Shown: positions 1 to 10,404 of the stretch, piece by piece
Numbering within the stretch: the first letter of the stretch is position 1
How the letters are laid out: every line of letters begins with the position of its first letter
NCBI RefSeq assembly: GCF_051020765.1
Contig: NC_134948.1
Coordinates: 6,812,501-6,876,500, forward strand
Source of the DNA: Lasioglossum baleicum
Taxonomy: Eukaryota; Arthropoda; Insecta; Hymenoptera; Halictidae
Direction of reading: 5' to 3'
Length of the DNA stretch: 64,000 nucleotides
Translations under genes and position numbers: made by a program
Notes under the pieces: generated by a model
Seen by the model: the letters and a program-made list of their open reading frames with translations, nothing else
Databases searched by the model: none
Told to the model about the DNA's origin: nothing

Positions 1-3000
1 AGTGAAATAGCTCGGTCGCTGATCAGACCGACAGCTCTGACGACTAGTAGAAGATTTCCCTGGTCAGAATCACGAACTGCCATCCATTCAGGAATTATCC
101 AATAAATTGTGGTAACTTCTCTTTTTATCTTCTCTCGTTTATCACTTGCAATAATATAATATTTCCTTTGTTCAATTAACACGATTTTGGGGAAAACAAA
201 TAAATAAATCGAAGGAAAATGAAAGAATATAGTAAATGGTATTAAATGAATTCTCATACAAAATTTTTAAAAATAATAGTTTTAAATAATTGTAGATATA
301 TTTTTCGGTAAAATGTTGAAGAGCCTTTACTAGATTTTCTCGTTTAATCGGTTACATGGAGCTTTTTAAGTGGGGATCGGATAAAGTTGGGGAATTTAAT
401 ATATTTTTTAGAGAGCCAGTTAGTTGTAAATAAATGTTTGAGTGGCACTTTCGACTCCCGTTTTACCGGCGAGACACGGTTTCTATTAAAACGCGGGGCG
501 TCGCTTACACTTGTTAAATCGATCCGAAACTTGAGCTCGGTTAAAAGGCCTTTTATGTCACTTAAGTTCCTAATTAAGTTCAGCGGGAGACCGGTGCGCT
601 GAGAATGTATGCAGAAGTGAAAGAATGGCAATTTCGAAGAAACACGAAGGAGCTGTGCTTTCAATGTTTCTCGTATGGAAAATGAAGTAACGCTCCTCGG
701 AGCTGAATAAATTATTTAAAAAAAATATATTCATCCTTGTTCTTCCCGGAAAGTTTAAAAACATTTTTAAATTCACCGAACTACTAATCAAATCTGAAAA
801 GAGGAAACGTATTCGGAGAATCTTTTGTTTTCAATTTAGCAACGAACGTAACGATGCAAGAGTGATTGCCAGTATCTGTCGGAGAGACGCGATTAGGCGA
901 ATCAGATTTATTTTTCGTCGCAGCCAGGCCGCGGTAGTTCGACCCAGTAAGACAATCGATCGACTGAATCAACTTGTCGTCCAATTAGCAAGGATAATCG
1001 TTCCTTTGTAAATCTTCCTCGTTCCTGGAATTTCCTCGTTCCCCGAAGTTTCTTCATTATCTCAGATCTGTTCCTTATCCCTCGAACCCTTTGTCCGATA
1101 GGTTCTTAAACAAAGTTTCTCTCTTAAACAAATCGGTCCGTCACCAGACTTTCGCGAACTTTTTCGGCCTCTCTCCTTGCCACTTTTCTTTTATCATTCC
1201 CGACTCATTCGAAGTTGATCTAGACCTGGAATTTTTCTAAAACTTCTCGGTTTCACATTAACAAATTTCTACATTCGTGTAAATTACAAAAGAAATTTCT
1301 CTTCTTGACAATCTCAACAAATTGGAAAAATGTACCATTCTAAATTCTTCCAATTTTCTCCCAGTTTCAAATTTCACCTCGGCCATCTCACCCTCGAGCA
1401 ATCAAGGGAAATTGAAATGAATCGTTCCTGCGTCAAACGCATAAAATTCGCAACAATGGCGAGGCGCGTGGTTGCGGAAAAAAGGGCGCATCAAAGGACC
1501 GGGATCGCACTTCGAAGGAAATGTGCAAGATGGCGGCGGTATTGATCGCGTAATTGACCAAGGAACGAGGCACTAGAACGTAGCATTTACTCGCCGTGTT
1601 TCTGCTGACCGCGTGCATCTCCCCTGCATCATCCGGGCTCCGCGTTCGCCTTTGATACCGATTGACGTATCATAAACCTAATTTTCCGACAATCTTCGCC
1701 GGCGACGCGGACCTTTGTGCCGCATGCGGCAGGATCTTGCGGCACGGAAATCGCTGCTCGACATTTCGGTCGCCAGCTGTTCACGGCGATTCCGCGCGGC
1801 GTGTCACGTAATGGGTCAGCAGACGCAAGTTTTCGGATCGAGGACACGATGCGGAGATCTCGATCTTTCGCTACTCGGGCCCGGAAATTGCGAGACACAG
1901 ATGGCGACTTTTTGTTTCGGCGAAAACCAATTTTATCGTAGAATCATGCGTACATCCTTTCCCGTGTACTTTAAACGGTCTTCGAATTCGAACAGAATTG
2001 ATTTTTGGTCACACACAAAGGAAACCTTCTGTGATAAGTTTCGAGTTGGTATCTCTACCTCAAGGGTAGTTAGTACAGGGTGGGCACAGTTTACTGAATC
2101 ATGCTCTATATTTCTGCTAAACAAAATATTACGATAAAATTCGTGAACATTCTAGATAATAGCACACACGACAGTGAATTATTTCAGATTTTTTGGATGC
2201 AGCATCGATTAAAAGAAAAACTTTTTAAAAACCACGCTTATATTAAAATGCAGTAAAAAGGAGAAAATAATTTTTTTAGGCATTGGTGACTATAAATAAA
2301 AGCGTGGAGCGCCCACGAAGATTACGTCAATATAGTTTAGCGCTCCACGCTTTTATTTATAGTCACCAATGCCTAAAAAAATTGTTTTCTCCTTTTCAGT
2401 GCATTTTAATAAATATAAGCGTGGTTTTTAAAAAGGTTTTTTTTATATAATGTTTTATTTTCTACTTTTTAGTCTTTTTTAAGTGGAACGTAAGATATAG
2501 TAATACTGGTATGAAATAGTAAGATATGGAAACGCAAGATATGGAACTACGCGAGATAGAATGAGGGGATGGAGTCCGAATTGTCCGAAATGGAACTGAA
2601 TGAACGGAGACCATACTGAGCTCCTTCGGTGCGAAATGGGTCAGTGGAGTGGGAACGCGTACCGGAGTAGGGAGCGCTGGCGCGCGGAGTGGGGATCGCT
2701 GAACGCGATGTCGTACTACCGAGTGTCGCGCGACCAGGTGTAACGGTTAATATTAAAAAATTTTTTCTCCTGAACACAGTTTTTTGAAAAATTTCTTTTC
2801 CAATATTGCATTGTCATCCAGTTCTGAGCTATGTTTAAAGTTTCAAGTCTCTAGCTCATCGAGAAGTGATTTAAAATTCTATTACAAGATTTGACGCATA
2901 CAACGACGACAACGACAACTCGGCAAGCTAATATAAGCGTGGTAAAAAATCCGGAAGCATAAAATATCCGATTTTATATCGAAGTTTTCAGAGCACCACG

Positions 3001-3040
3001 TTTGTATTGTTATGTTGGCATATACGAATGTTGATTTCAG
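1..3040. other. non-coding: upstream intron or 5' flank of the GPCR gene
   Basis: I find no supportable coding exon here. The stretch should be the intron (or flank) preceding the first visible GPCR exon, because that exon begins with a splice acceptor and opens inside TM4, so the TM1-TM3 exons must lie upstream. A GC-richer patch at about 1430-1960 has overlapping ORFs on both strands, but none resembles a known protein. A composite foldback element fills 2231-2943 and ends about 100 bases before the exon. An open frame at 1-102 has no convincing splice donor and is not called. Confidence 0.6.
2231..2943 (+). mobile_element. composite foldback MITE, copy A
   Basis: This is a 713-bp non-autonomous element. 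It is bounded by ACCACGCTTATATTA at 2231 and its reverse complement ending at 2943. A third, internal copy of that terminus ends at about 2425 (with a small insertion), so 2231-2425 is itself a nearly complete hairpin, with arms 2231-2312 and 2340-2425. The remaining ~518 bp (2426-2943) is a GC-richer body shared with copies B, C and D. It contains no transposase ORF. The same layout recurs at 55738-56457 in the opposite orientation. The superfamily is not identified; no target duplication is certain, although both flanks are A-rich. Confidence 0.85.
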
Positions 3041-3295
3041 TGCGTTCTATTCGGCACGTTCATGATCTGGTTCGCGAGCATCACCATAAACCTGGGGCCG
3101 ACGTTTTTGAGCGGAGCCCTCGCAGCAAATACAGAGACAGGACACAATGCGCCGAGTTGCCCCCTGGTGCACGGCCCTTTTCGACATTACATACTGAACG
3201 CCCTGTGGATCGCTATCAACATCATCTGCGTCGGCCTCACACTGATCCATCTCAGGAAACTGCACAAAGATCTCACCAAGGCGAACGTCGAAGCG
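3041..3295 (+). CDS. GPCR exon: TM4, ECL2, TM5
   Basis: The acceptor TTGATTTCAG ends at 3040 and the donor GTACGT starts at 3296. The 85 codons begin CVLFGTFMIW and end KANVEA. Two hydrophobic helices flank a loop with one cysteine that would bond to TM3. The exon keeps phase 0 at both ends. Confidence 0.88.
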
Positions 3296-6200
3296 GTACG
3301 TCACTCCTTTCACTGATCTTTTTCGTACAGCGTGGGCTGCAGCTTATGGTACAACTCGAATACGACGGATCCTTCGAGAGCAGGAAATAAGGGAGAACGT
3401 GGCTGACGGATCAGGTTCTTTTCAGTACACGTTCTTCTTAAAATGGAGGTTTACTTATTGTTACGATCATATTTTAATATTTCGATGTTGGTTTTGGATT
3501 GTTTAATTGTATAGTTGCATTTTCCTAATTCTACAAGTGCACTTCCCTTGTTTGGGAAGGACTACCCTTCCATTTTTCAAATGCACATTTCCCTAATTCT
3601 TCAATATTCTAATACCTTCTCAATTTTCTAATTGCAATTTCTCGATTTTTCAAGTATGCATTAACAACTGTACACATCTCCAATTGCACTTTTCTAATTA
3701 TATTCTAATGCCCTCTCAATTTTTCCAATTATATTTTCCTAATTTTCTCATTTCACCTTTCAATTTTTCAATTGCACATGTTTCCAATTTTTCAAATATA
3801 TTACTTTAGAAATTTCCAATTGCACTTTTCTAATTTAGTATTAACCTTTCAATTTTCTATTTTCATTATTCTCCAATTGCACCATCCAATTATCCAATTA
3901 GGTTTCAATAGCCTTTCAATATTTTCATTGCACTTTTACAATTTTCCATTGTTACATTCTAATCTTTCTCACCTATTTCTCTAATTCTACAAGCATACGT
4001 AGGTACTTAGTCTTCCACTTGCACTTCTCTAATTAGTCAAAAACATGTGTTCTAATTTACAGTTGTACCATGAACTACATCCCAGCCTGTAATTAACGTT
4101 CCATCAACTGGTGTATACGATTTCCAGCGATTACTATTGAACGTCAAATTTGCAATTATCACCTATTGGCTACTGAAAAATATTCTTCCCGACAATTCAA
4201 CACAACAGAGATTCTTATCTACGATACGATACCGGATGTAACAATATTTCCCAAACTGCACGACGATCGAAACATTGCTCGCAATTTATCTTACAAAAAG
4301 ATCTATGCATGTCACAGAAGGATGACACACGTCCAATATGGAATTCTATTGCATTCAAATTTTATTTGAACATGCTCTGAATGAAACATGACTTCGAGTG
4401 ATCTTCTGTCAGTAACTTTTTATTTGACGCATTGGGCGGTTTCAATAAAACCACAACTTTCGCGAAACTTTTCCGCAAAAGCGCAACTCTGGTACCGTTG
4501 CTCAATGAAATAAATGATTCAATACCACTTCTCGATAGAACAAAAAAATAAACTCAACGTTTCAACAAGATTGTTTTTTGAAATTTTTCATAAAAGATTT
4601 TTCTAAATTCATTTTTTCGAATTTGTTAATTTTCCATTTCATAGTTAATGTCATTCTTAACATTTATTTTGGCCCAAAATACAATTTTTTTCTGAGAATT
4701 TATGCAGAATTTTTTGCTAATTTTCACTTGCAAACTGGTTACAAATCGACAGAACATTCTGGGTCATTTTTGGGCCCGCGCGAACAAATATGCAATTATT
4801 ACAGAAATTAGATAAAAGAGTGCAGTCGCAGAAAATAATCTTCTGTTTAACATAAATGATTTCTGTGTCAGGTAAAAGTAGCACTGCTAACGATTCTCGT
4901 GAATGCGACGGGCAATCAGCAAACAAACGCGGTTCCTGAAAATTCCGCCGCATCCGCAAACGGTGGCACGCCCAAGGTAACAATCAAACCTATCAAAAAA
5001 TCATTTCCGCCCTGTATATACCAGCTGATGAAATACCGGGTGTCTCAAAACCAGTGTCGAAAACTGTTAATAACACAAACAGCAAACTTCTCTTTTACTT
5101 AACAAATAAATCTTGTATTAAACAACAATTTTAAATAATTATCAGTACTACTCTTCTTCCAACAATATCTTTAACATTCTACTATAATACTATATTTATA
5201 TTTAAATAAATATCCTGTCGTTAACACCATTGATTAAATCACATTTATTCTAAACAGAATTGTAAACCAATTCACCCATCTTTAATTTCTTAATGGAAGA
5301 TAGAAATACAATTTTCTTGTAGAAGAATGAGAAAATTTAACCGAAGAACATAATACCGTACAAATTAATTAACGTTGACGAAACTAATGAAAATTTTATC
5401 CATTTTCACAAGTGTGAATTGACGAAGTAAGTGATTTTAACCAATCAAAGATTAACAAATGCCACTGTAAAAATTCATCAGGAAGTTAGTCACTTTCCGA
5501 TGTCTGATGTTGAAGGATCAGACACTCAGTCTTCGAATCGTTTGAAGCCGTTTAAGCCATCAGGAACCGTTCGCAGCGGCGAAACTAGCCTAATTGAGTC
5601 GGGTGAAAGATTCAACAGAAAATTTTTGCCCCGCGACCCGAGACGAGACGTTTTTGATGCGCCCGGTTAGAATGGTTTCTTGCCCGCGAGTTGAAAAAGA
5701 GAAGCCTCGGTAAAAAGAAGTTTCACTTCAGAGAAGCGGAGCGGCGGAGGAGCACCGGAAAATGAGGAACTACTTGAAGAGGATGGAGAGGGAAGGTGTG
5801 CAGAGGGTGAAGATGTTTCTGGTGATAACGGCCGCCTACGGTATCTTCTGGGGACCACTGTTCTTTGTCACCCTGGTGGATCATCCTTCCATTGGGAATC
5901 CGACCAGCTACGAGGTAAACCAAGCCAACTTTCGCCGCTTCGATCGACGATCAATCCCCACACACACTCCCTAATTTTTTTAAATTATCATAGTTATGCG
6001 ACGCAATTTCTTTGTGGAACCTTTGTGGAACACTGACACATTCGTCGCGTTTTCCTGATTAGAATGAGCCCAAACACGATGCAGTTCGGTTCTCATTTAG
6101 TGGAACCTCTAGTATCCGAACGGACCGATTGGACAATTTCTTCCCTCCATTACTCGCATTTTCCTGATTAGAATGAGTCCAAACACGGTACAATTTGGTT

Positions 6201-9200
6201 CCCATTTACTCGTTTAATCCGCGATCTAGTAGAATCTCGCTTGTTATTTAAAACAAGTGATCAGATAATGGAGAATTCGATTCGGATAACAGAGGATCTA
6301 CAAAATCGTGGATTAAACAAGTAAATGCGATCCGAACTGTATCGTGTTTGGACTCCTTTTAATCGGAAAAACTTCGCGGATATGCCCGCGAAAGTTTCAT
6401 AAACAAATAACTAAAACCAACAAAGTTCTGTCACCAAGTTCTTACTGTCTCACCGAAATATCAGAAATCACCGGCGATTGTACGCCGGCTCGTGCAACTT
6501 TCCAAACTGTAAATTGGTAAAAACCATGGCGTTCGAAGTTCCCCATTCAAATTGCCCGAGAAATCAAGAAAAGAGAATCTCGCGAAAACTGCTTCCACGG
6601 CTCGCCGACATTTCCCGGGCAACAAAAGGCGGCGATAAAGAGCGTTCGTGCAAGAAGGACAGCGGCGGGTGTACCTCTTGTATCATATGGCATAACTTGG
6701 GAAGATAGATCGGCAAGTCGCCGTGGCCTTAAGAGAAAGAAAGTCTCGAAGTTGAGGGCGGTATCGAAGTATCGAGCGCGGCCGCGATCAAATATATCAG
6801 GGCACCAAGTCTCTCGGTGAACTAAAATTGAAAAAGTAATATCCCTTCTATAAATTTCGCGATCTCGTAACGTACTAGAAATTTCCATCGACTCAGTTCA
6901 CAGAAAAGTATCGTAGTCGAAGAATTAATTTGTACATCAAATATTCTCTCTCTCTCTCTCTGTGTGTGTGTGTTTCTTTTTTTGGGGTTTTCTTTTTTAG
7001 GGTTCCCCGCTCGTTGCCGGAAGAGCGTTGACCCATTTAGGAAACTGTGGCTGCGCCAGTTGCACTCTCCACTGACTGGCTGCCAACGACTTCGTAATCG
7101 TACTGGCAGGCCGCATAGATTATCCGAACGATATCCCCCGTTGGCAGAGACTTTTTCGTTTTTTCGTTTCCTATGATTTTTTTGGGGAAGCCACGGTGGC
7201 TGGTTCCGCCGATTAGAAGCTCGATTTCGGTCTTGGGAGGCTGCTTTATTCAACGGGGGTTATTTATGCAAAAGATGGCCCGAGATGGGCCCGGATATCG
7301 AGGCACATACATTTGGCAAAGACCTTTTCGTTCTTTGATACGATTTTTTGGGATGCTCCTAGTGGATGTCGATTAGGACTTCGATTAGGGTCTTGGAACA
7401 ACGCCTGGCATTGCTACTGCTTGATATCAAACGAAGTAGTTGGCAGGATTTATCGGCGAGGCGGTAACAATTCAGTAACAGAACTTTGTTGTTCATAATG
7501 ATTTCCGGTTTGGATAATAGAGGCTCACAAAATCGTGGATAAAACAAGTAAATCCAAACCGAATGGCGTCTTGTTTGGGCTCATTGTACCCAGAAAAATG
7601 CGACGAATGAAAGAAAGCAGATACAAGTCCATCGTTCGTTTCGGATAATAGAGGTTCCACAAGATCGCGGACAAAAAGAGTAAATCCCAACCGAATGGCG
7701 TCGTGTTTGGGCTCATTTTACTCAGAAAAATGGGACGAATTGAGAAAAGGTAACGAGGGAAGGGGAAGTGACCCGGGAACCGATTAAATTGCAGGTGACT
7801 CTACATATCGCGTACATCCACGCCTTCGTGAACCCGGTGCTCTTTCTGAGCCTACACCGGGGACTGCGGCAAGGACTGTCCGAGTTTTTCTGCGGCTGTT
7901 GCGAGAGCATCGCCAGCTGGATTCTGGGTCCAAGCATCCCCGTGGAAACAGTACAACCACCGCGATACCAGGAGCCCATTGAAGCCGTGCCCTCGCCTCC
8001 AGAACCGCCCATGGCGCAGCCAAACAGCTGTCCGGACCTCACCGACGTTGCTCTCCTGAAACCACCCCTGCCGCCGACGGGCAAACATTTACTGGTATTC
8101 GAGACACTTCTCACGGGACACTTCTCTCTCTCTCTCTCTTTCTCTCTATCTTCCTCTATCTCGTTCCTCGTTATCCTCGGGGAAAACTTTCAACACCCGG
8201 GTCTCCACTCTCTTTCTCTTTCTCTGTCGCATGCTATACACTGAACGAACCAAACTGCTTCTTTCCGTGCCTGCTTCTCGTGGTTGCACGCCGCCTGACA
8301 CGATGATTGAGCTTGCTGCTTTTGAGGGGCTTCTGCTACTTTAGATCGACCGCTCTTTACCCTTTTGAGACCGCCCGGACCTTTTGATTATGGCTGTTTG
8401 CGGAGGACCTCGTCGGCCAAGTGGGAATGAAAATTTCGAATCTGACCAAAATTCTCTTTACCCTTTGTCTACTACACGTTTAAATAATCATTCTTCAAAT
8501 TCAAACAACGAACTGGTTCGTGGGAACGCGTAGTGGAGTAGGAAGCGCTGGCGCGCGGAGTGGGGATCGCTGGACGCGATCACGTAACTTGTACCGAGCG
8601 TCGCTCAACGAGGTGTGACGGTTAATATTAAAAATTTTTATTCTCATGAATGCAGTTTTTTTCAATTTGTTTTTCAATATTGCATTGTCATCCAGTTCTG
8701 AGCTACGTTTAAAGTTTCAAGAGTCTAGCTCATAGGGAAGTGGTTTAAAATTCGATTACAAGATTTGACGCATACAACAACAACGACAACTCGGCAAGCT
8801 AATACAAGCGTGGTAATAAAAAGACCACGTTCTTTTCTAATGAATAGTCGATTTCGCCCGAAGCATCCAGCCACGGCTAATAATACGCGAAAAATTAGGC
8901 CAACCTGACCATCCCCGTGGCGAATAAAGGCAATCATTTCGAAAACTAAGGCAAACACGCTGATCGATAGCCGGACGTGCACTGAAATATGTAAACACAC
9001 TCGTCATTGATACCGGAACGAACGACACTGTCCCGGAAACGTCCCGAAACTCGACAAATACGTCACTGATTCGTGTAAATAGACCTTTTTATGGTTCGAG
9101 CGGCTGCCACTCGAAAAATCAACGTCGCGGAAATCGGTGGTATGTATTCACTACCTATTTCCAGGCTGGGGGTTGTCACAGCGGGACTGTAGATAGCATA

Positions 9201-10404
9201 ATGAAAAGCAAATTTCACTGGGGATTGTTCTTACGGCGGCGGCGAATTGGCAGGTGAAAATCGGGCCCGGTCGAATTTTTCGTGAATTATGTCGTTCAGA
9301 GGGACGCGAGAATAATTGAGAAAAATTGCCGGAGCTTGCACTGTTTGCTCGAGGCACTCTAGGATGTCGAATGCGGCGTTTGTTTTATTCTCGAGTCATT
9401 ATTTTAATTTTTATGACACTCCTCCGCGTGCGTTTTTTGTACGTACGTTCTCAGTTCCGTGCACGTTGTTTTATACGTTTTTGTCCAGGCACGTTGTGAC
9501 GAGTAGAGGAAAATGTTGTGAACGCCGTTTTCGTTGGTTGTTAAATACGAGAACCATTTAACGACGAAGTGTATTGCTTTGAAGCGCTTTGATATTCTTC
9601 ATTTTATAATTGCATCGAGGGCTTTTTAACGCTTCATTGATTTCGGAGTGAGTATGACATTTATTTTGGAAAATTGTTACTGTAAAAATCGTTTGCAGTA
9701 TTGTCTGGACTTATGCGAAACCTTCTGGACTTGATCTTTTACATTTAATAATTAATTAATAATTGTATATAATTATTTTTCAATAAAACTTCCGCCAGCA
9801 TGTTCGTGACATTTCGCTGATTAAAATGAGCCCAAACACGATACAATTTGGATGATATTTCGAATAGAGAATTCAGACATCATCAGTTCGGATAGTCGAG
9901 GTTCTACTGTGTTAAAAGAGCAAATGTGATCCTAATTGTATCGTGTTTGGACTCGTTTTAATCAGCGCGATGTCACGAACAGGCTGATAATGGTTTGACA
10001 TGAAAATGATGAATAATTACGAAAAATGTTTCACATATATCGAGACAATACTGTACTTCGTTTGGCCTGTTTGCACGAGACTTTCAGAGAGCTCCGTTTT
10101 GTCGATGCTAAAACGAAACCGCATGCGACTAACTCAACAGCTGTGTGTCACAAATAAAAGGTGTCCGTTCTCACGATTTCTGTTTAAGATTAACTAGTCT
10201 AAATTAATCGCGGAATTATAAAACGTGCAGGACGACTCCATGATCATACCGCCGGATCCATGGACGCTGGTTACAAGATCGAAAGGTACATCGACCGCTT
10301 ACGAGTCGGACAGTAGTAGAAGATCGAGCATTTTGTTACCGCCGTTGTTAAGTAACTCGAAAGTAAATGTCAGTCCAACTAGCAGCGATTCTCCTAGCGA
10401 ATAA
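3041..10404 (+). CDS. class A (rhodopsin-like) GPCR, 3' part, five exons
   Basis: The spliced CDS is join(3041-3295, 4872-4976, 5732-5914, 7795-8094, 10231-10404), giving 338 codons plus TAA, with every junction in phase 0 and GT-AG. The order is TM4 (FMIWFASITINLGPTF), an ECL2 with the expected cysteine (SCPLVHGP), TM5 (ILNALWIAINIICVGLTL), a short alanine/asparagine-rich ICL3, a basic ICL3 end, TM6 with FWGP in place of the usual CWxP, TM7 ending in NPVLF in place of NPxxY, helix 8 with a CGCC palmitoylation-like cluster, and a Pro/Ser-rich tail. It should act at the plasma membrane, coupling an extracellular ligand to G proteins. TM1-TM3 and the DRY region are missing because they lie outside the window. 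I cannot assign the ligand; the TM6/TM7 departures suggest an insect orphan or peptide-type receptor. It converges on MDN1. Confidence 0.88.
3296..4871 (+). other. GPCR intron, T-rich low-complexity DNA
   Basis: This intron runs GTACGT to TGTGTCAG. From about 3520 to 4050 it consists of imperfect repeats of a T-rich motif similar to CAATTGCACTTTTCTAATT, which looks like a decayed short tandem repeat. No coding potential is seen. Confidence 0.7.
4872..4976 (+). CDS. GPCR exon: third intracellular loop cassette
   Basis: This 105-nt, 35-codon exon (VKVALLTILV ... NGGTPK) lies between acceptor CTGTGTCAG and donor GTAACA. It is phase 0 on both sides, so skipping would keep the frame. Its Asn/Ala/Thr-rich content fits a variable ICL3 segment. 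It is the least conserved-looking of the five exons and is supported mainly by splice sites and matching phase. Confidence 0.75.
4977..5731 (+). other. GPCR intron
   Basis: AT-rich intron between donor GTAACA and acceptor TTTCACTTCAG. An open frame at 5431-5670 lacks resemblance to any protein and is treated as chance. Nothing else is seen. Confidence 0.7.
5732..5914 (+). CDS. GPCR exon: end of ICL3, TM6, ECL3
   Basis: These 61 codons begin RSGAAEEHRK and end NPTSYE, followed by donor GTAAAC. A basic stretch (MRNYLKRMEREGVQRVK) leads into TM6 (MFLVITAAYGIFWGPLFFV). The proline kink is kept, but the usual CWxP cysteine is replaced by phenylalanine. Confidence 0.9.
6040..6375. mobile_element. 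inverted-repeat MITE, AAACACGATACAATT family
   Basis: Arms of about 60 bp face each other: 6150-6230 (GATTAGAATGAGTCCAAACA) and 6300-6370 (TGTTTGGACTCCTTTTAATC). An extra left-arm copy lies at 6050-6120. Other members are at 7499-7742, 9801-9981 and, more diverged, 30910-31105. There is no ORF, so it is a non-autonomous hairpin element inserted in the GPCR intron. Confidence 0.75.
6944..6973. repeat. (TC)n(TG)n microsatellite
   Basis: A pure TC run passes directly into a TG run inside a GPCR intron. Confidence 0.9.
7499..7742. repeat. two direct copies of one arm of the intronic MITE
   Basis: Two head-to-tail half-elements each contain CCGAATGGCGTC followed by TTGTTTGGGCTCAT or GTGTTTGGGCTCAT and a copy of TCGGATAATAGAGG or a close variant. 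They match the right arm of the element at 6040-6375. The second copy ends about 50 bp before the TM7 exon. Confidence 0.7.
7795..8094 (+). CDS. GPCR exon: TM7, helix 8, C-tail
   Basis: The acceptor AAATTGCAG ends at 7794 and the donor GTATTC starts at 8095. The 100 codons begin VTLHIAYIHAFVNPVLF (TM7) and run through helix 8 and a CGCC cluster into a proline-rich tail ending GKHLL. If the intron is retained, the frame continues through a Ser/Leu run from the TC repeat to a stop at 8242-8244, which would give an alternative short tail. Confidence 0.9.
8519..8814 (+). mobile_element. composite foldback MITE, copy B (right half only)
   Basis: This is a diverged copy of the right part of element A, from TGGGAACGCG through GCGCTGGCGCGCGGAGTGGG to the terminus AATACAAGCGTGGT ending at 8814. 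The hairpin half is absent, so it is a truncated copy inside the last GPCR intron. Confidence 0.8.
9801..9981. mobile_element. compact inverted-repeat MITE in GPCR intron
   Basis: This 181-bp element has arms of about 45 bp. TGTTCGTGACATTTCGCTGA starts at 9801 and its near-complement (ATCAGCGCGATGTCACGAAC) ends about 9980. The inner arm carries the family core AAACACGATACAATTTGG. It belongs to the family at 6040-6375. Confidence 0.85.
10231..10404 (+). CDS. GPCR terminal exon (C-terminal tail and stop)
   Basis: The acceptor AACGTGCAG ends at 10230. Fifty-seven codons (DDSMIIPPDP ... SDSPSE) end at TAA 10402-10404. The exon is Ser/Pro-rich, typical of a phosphorylatable intracellular tail. 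The previous exon ends in phase 0 and this one opens in phase 0. Confidence 0.8.
   Translation, partial: DDSMIIPPDPWTLVTRSKGTSTAYESDSSRRSSILLPPLLSNSKVNVSPTSSDSPSE

Larger units (their letters stand above)
5915..7794 (+). other. GPCR intron with MITE copies and dinucleotide repeats
   Basis: This intron carries inverted-repeat element copies at 6040-6375 and 7499-7742 (described separately) and a (TC)n-(TG)n run at 6944-6973. Several ORFs at 6478-7253 occur on both strands and are not protein-like. Confidence 0.7.
8095..10230 (+). other. last GPCR intron
   Basis: This intron runs from GTATTC to AACGTGCAG. It contains (TC)n runs near 8124-8155 and 8205-8225, element copy B at 8519-8814 and a compact MITE at 9801-9981. 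No exon was recognised between them. Confidence 0.7.

Noticed and set aside
1..102. Open frame at the left edge as a preceding GPCR exon
   Set aside because: There is no convincing splice donor, and the translated residues lack transmembrane character or a DRY motif.
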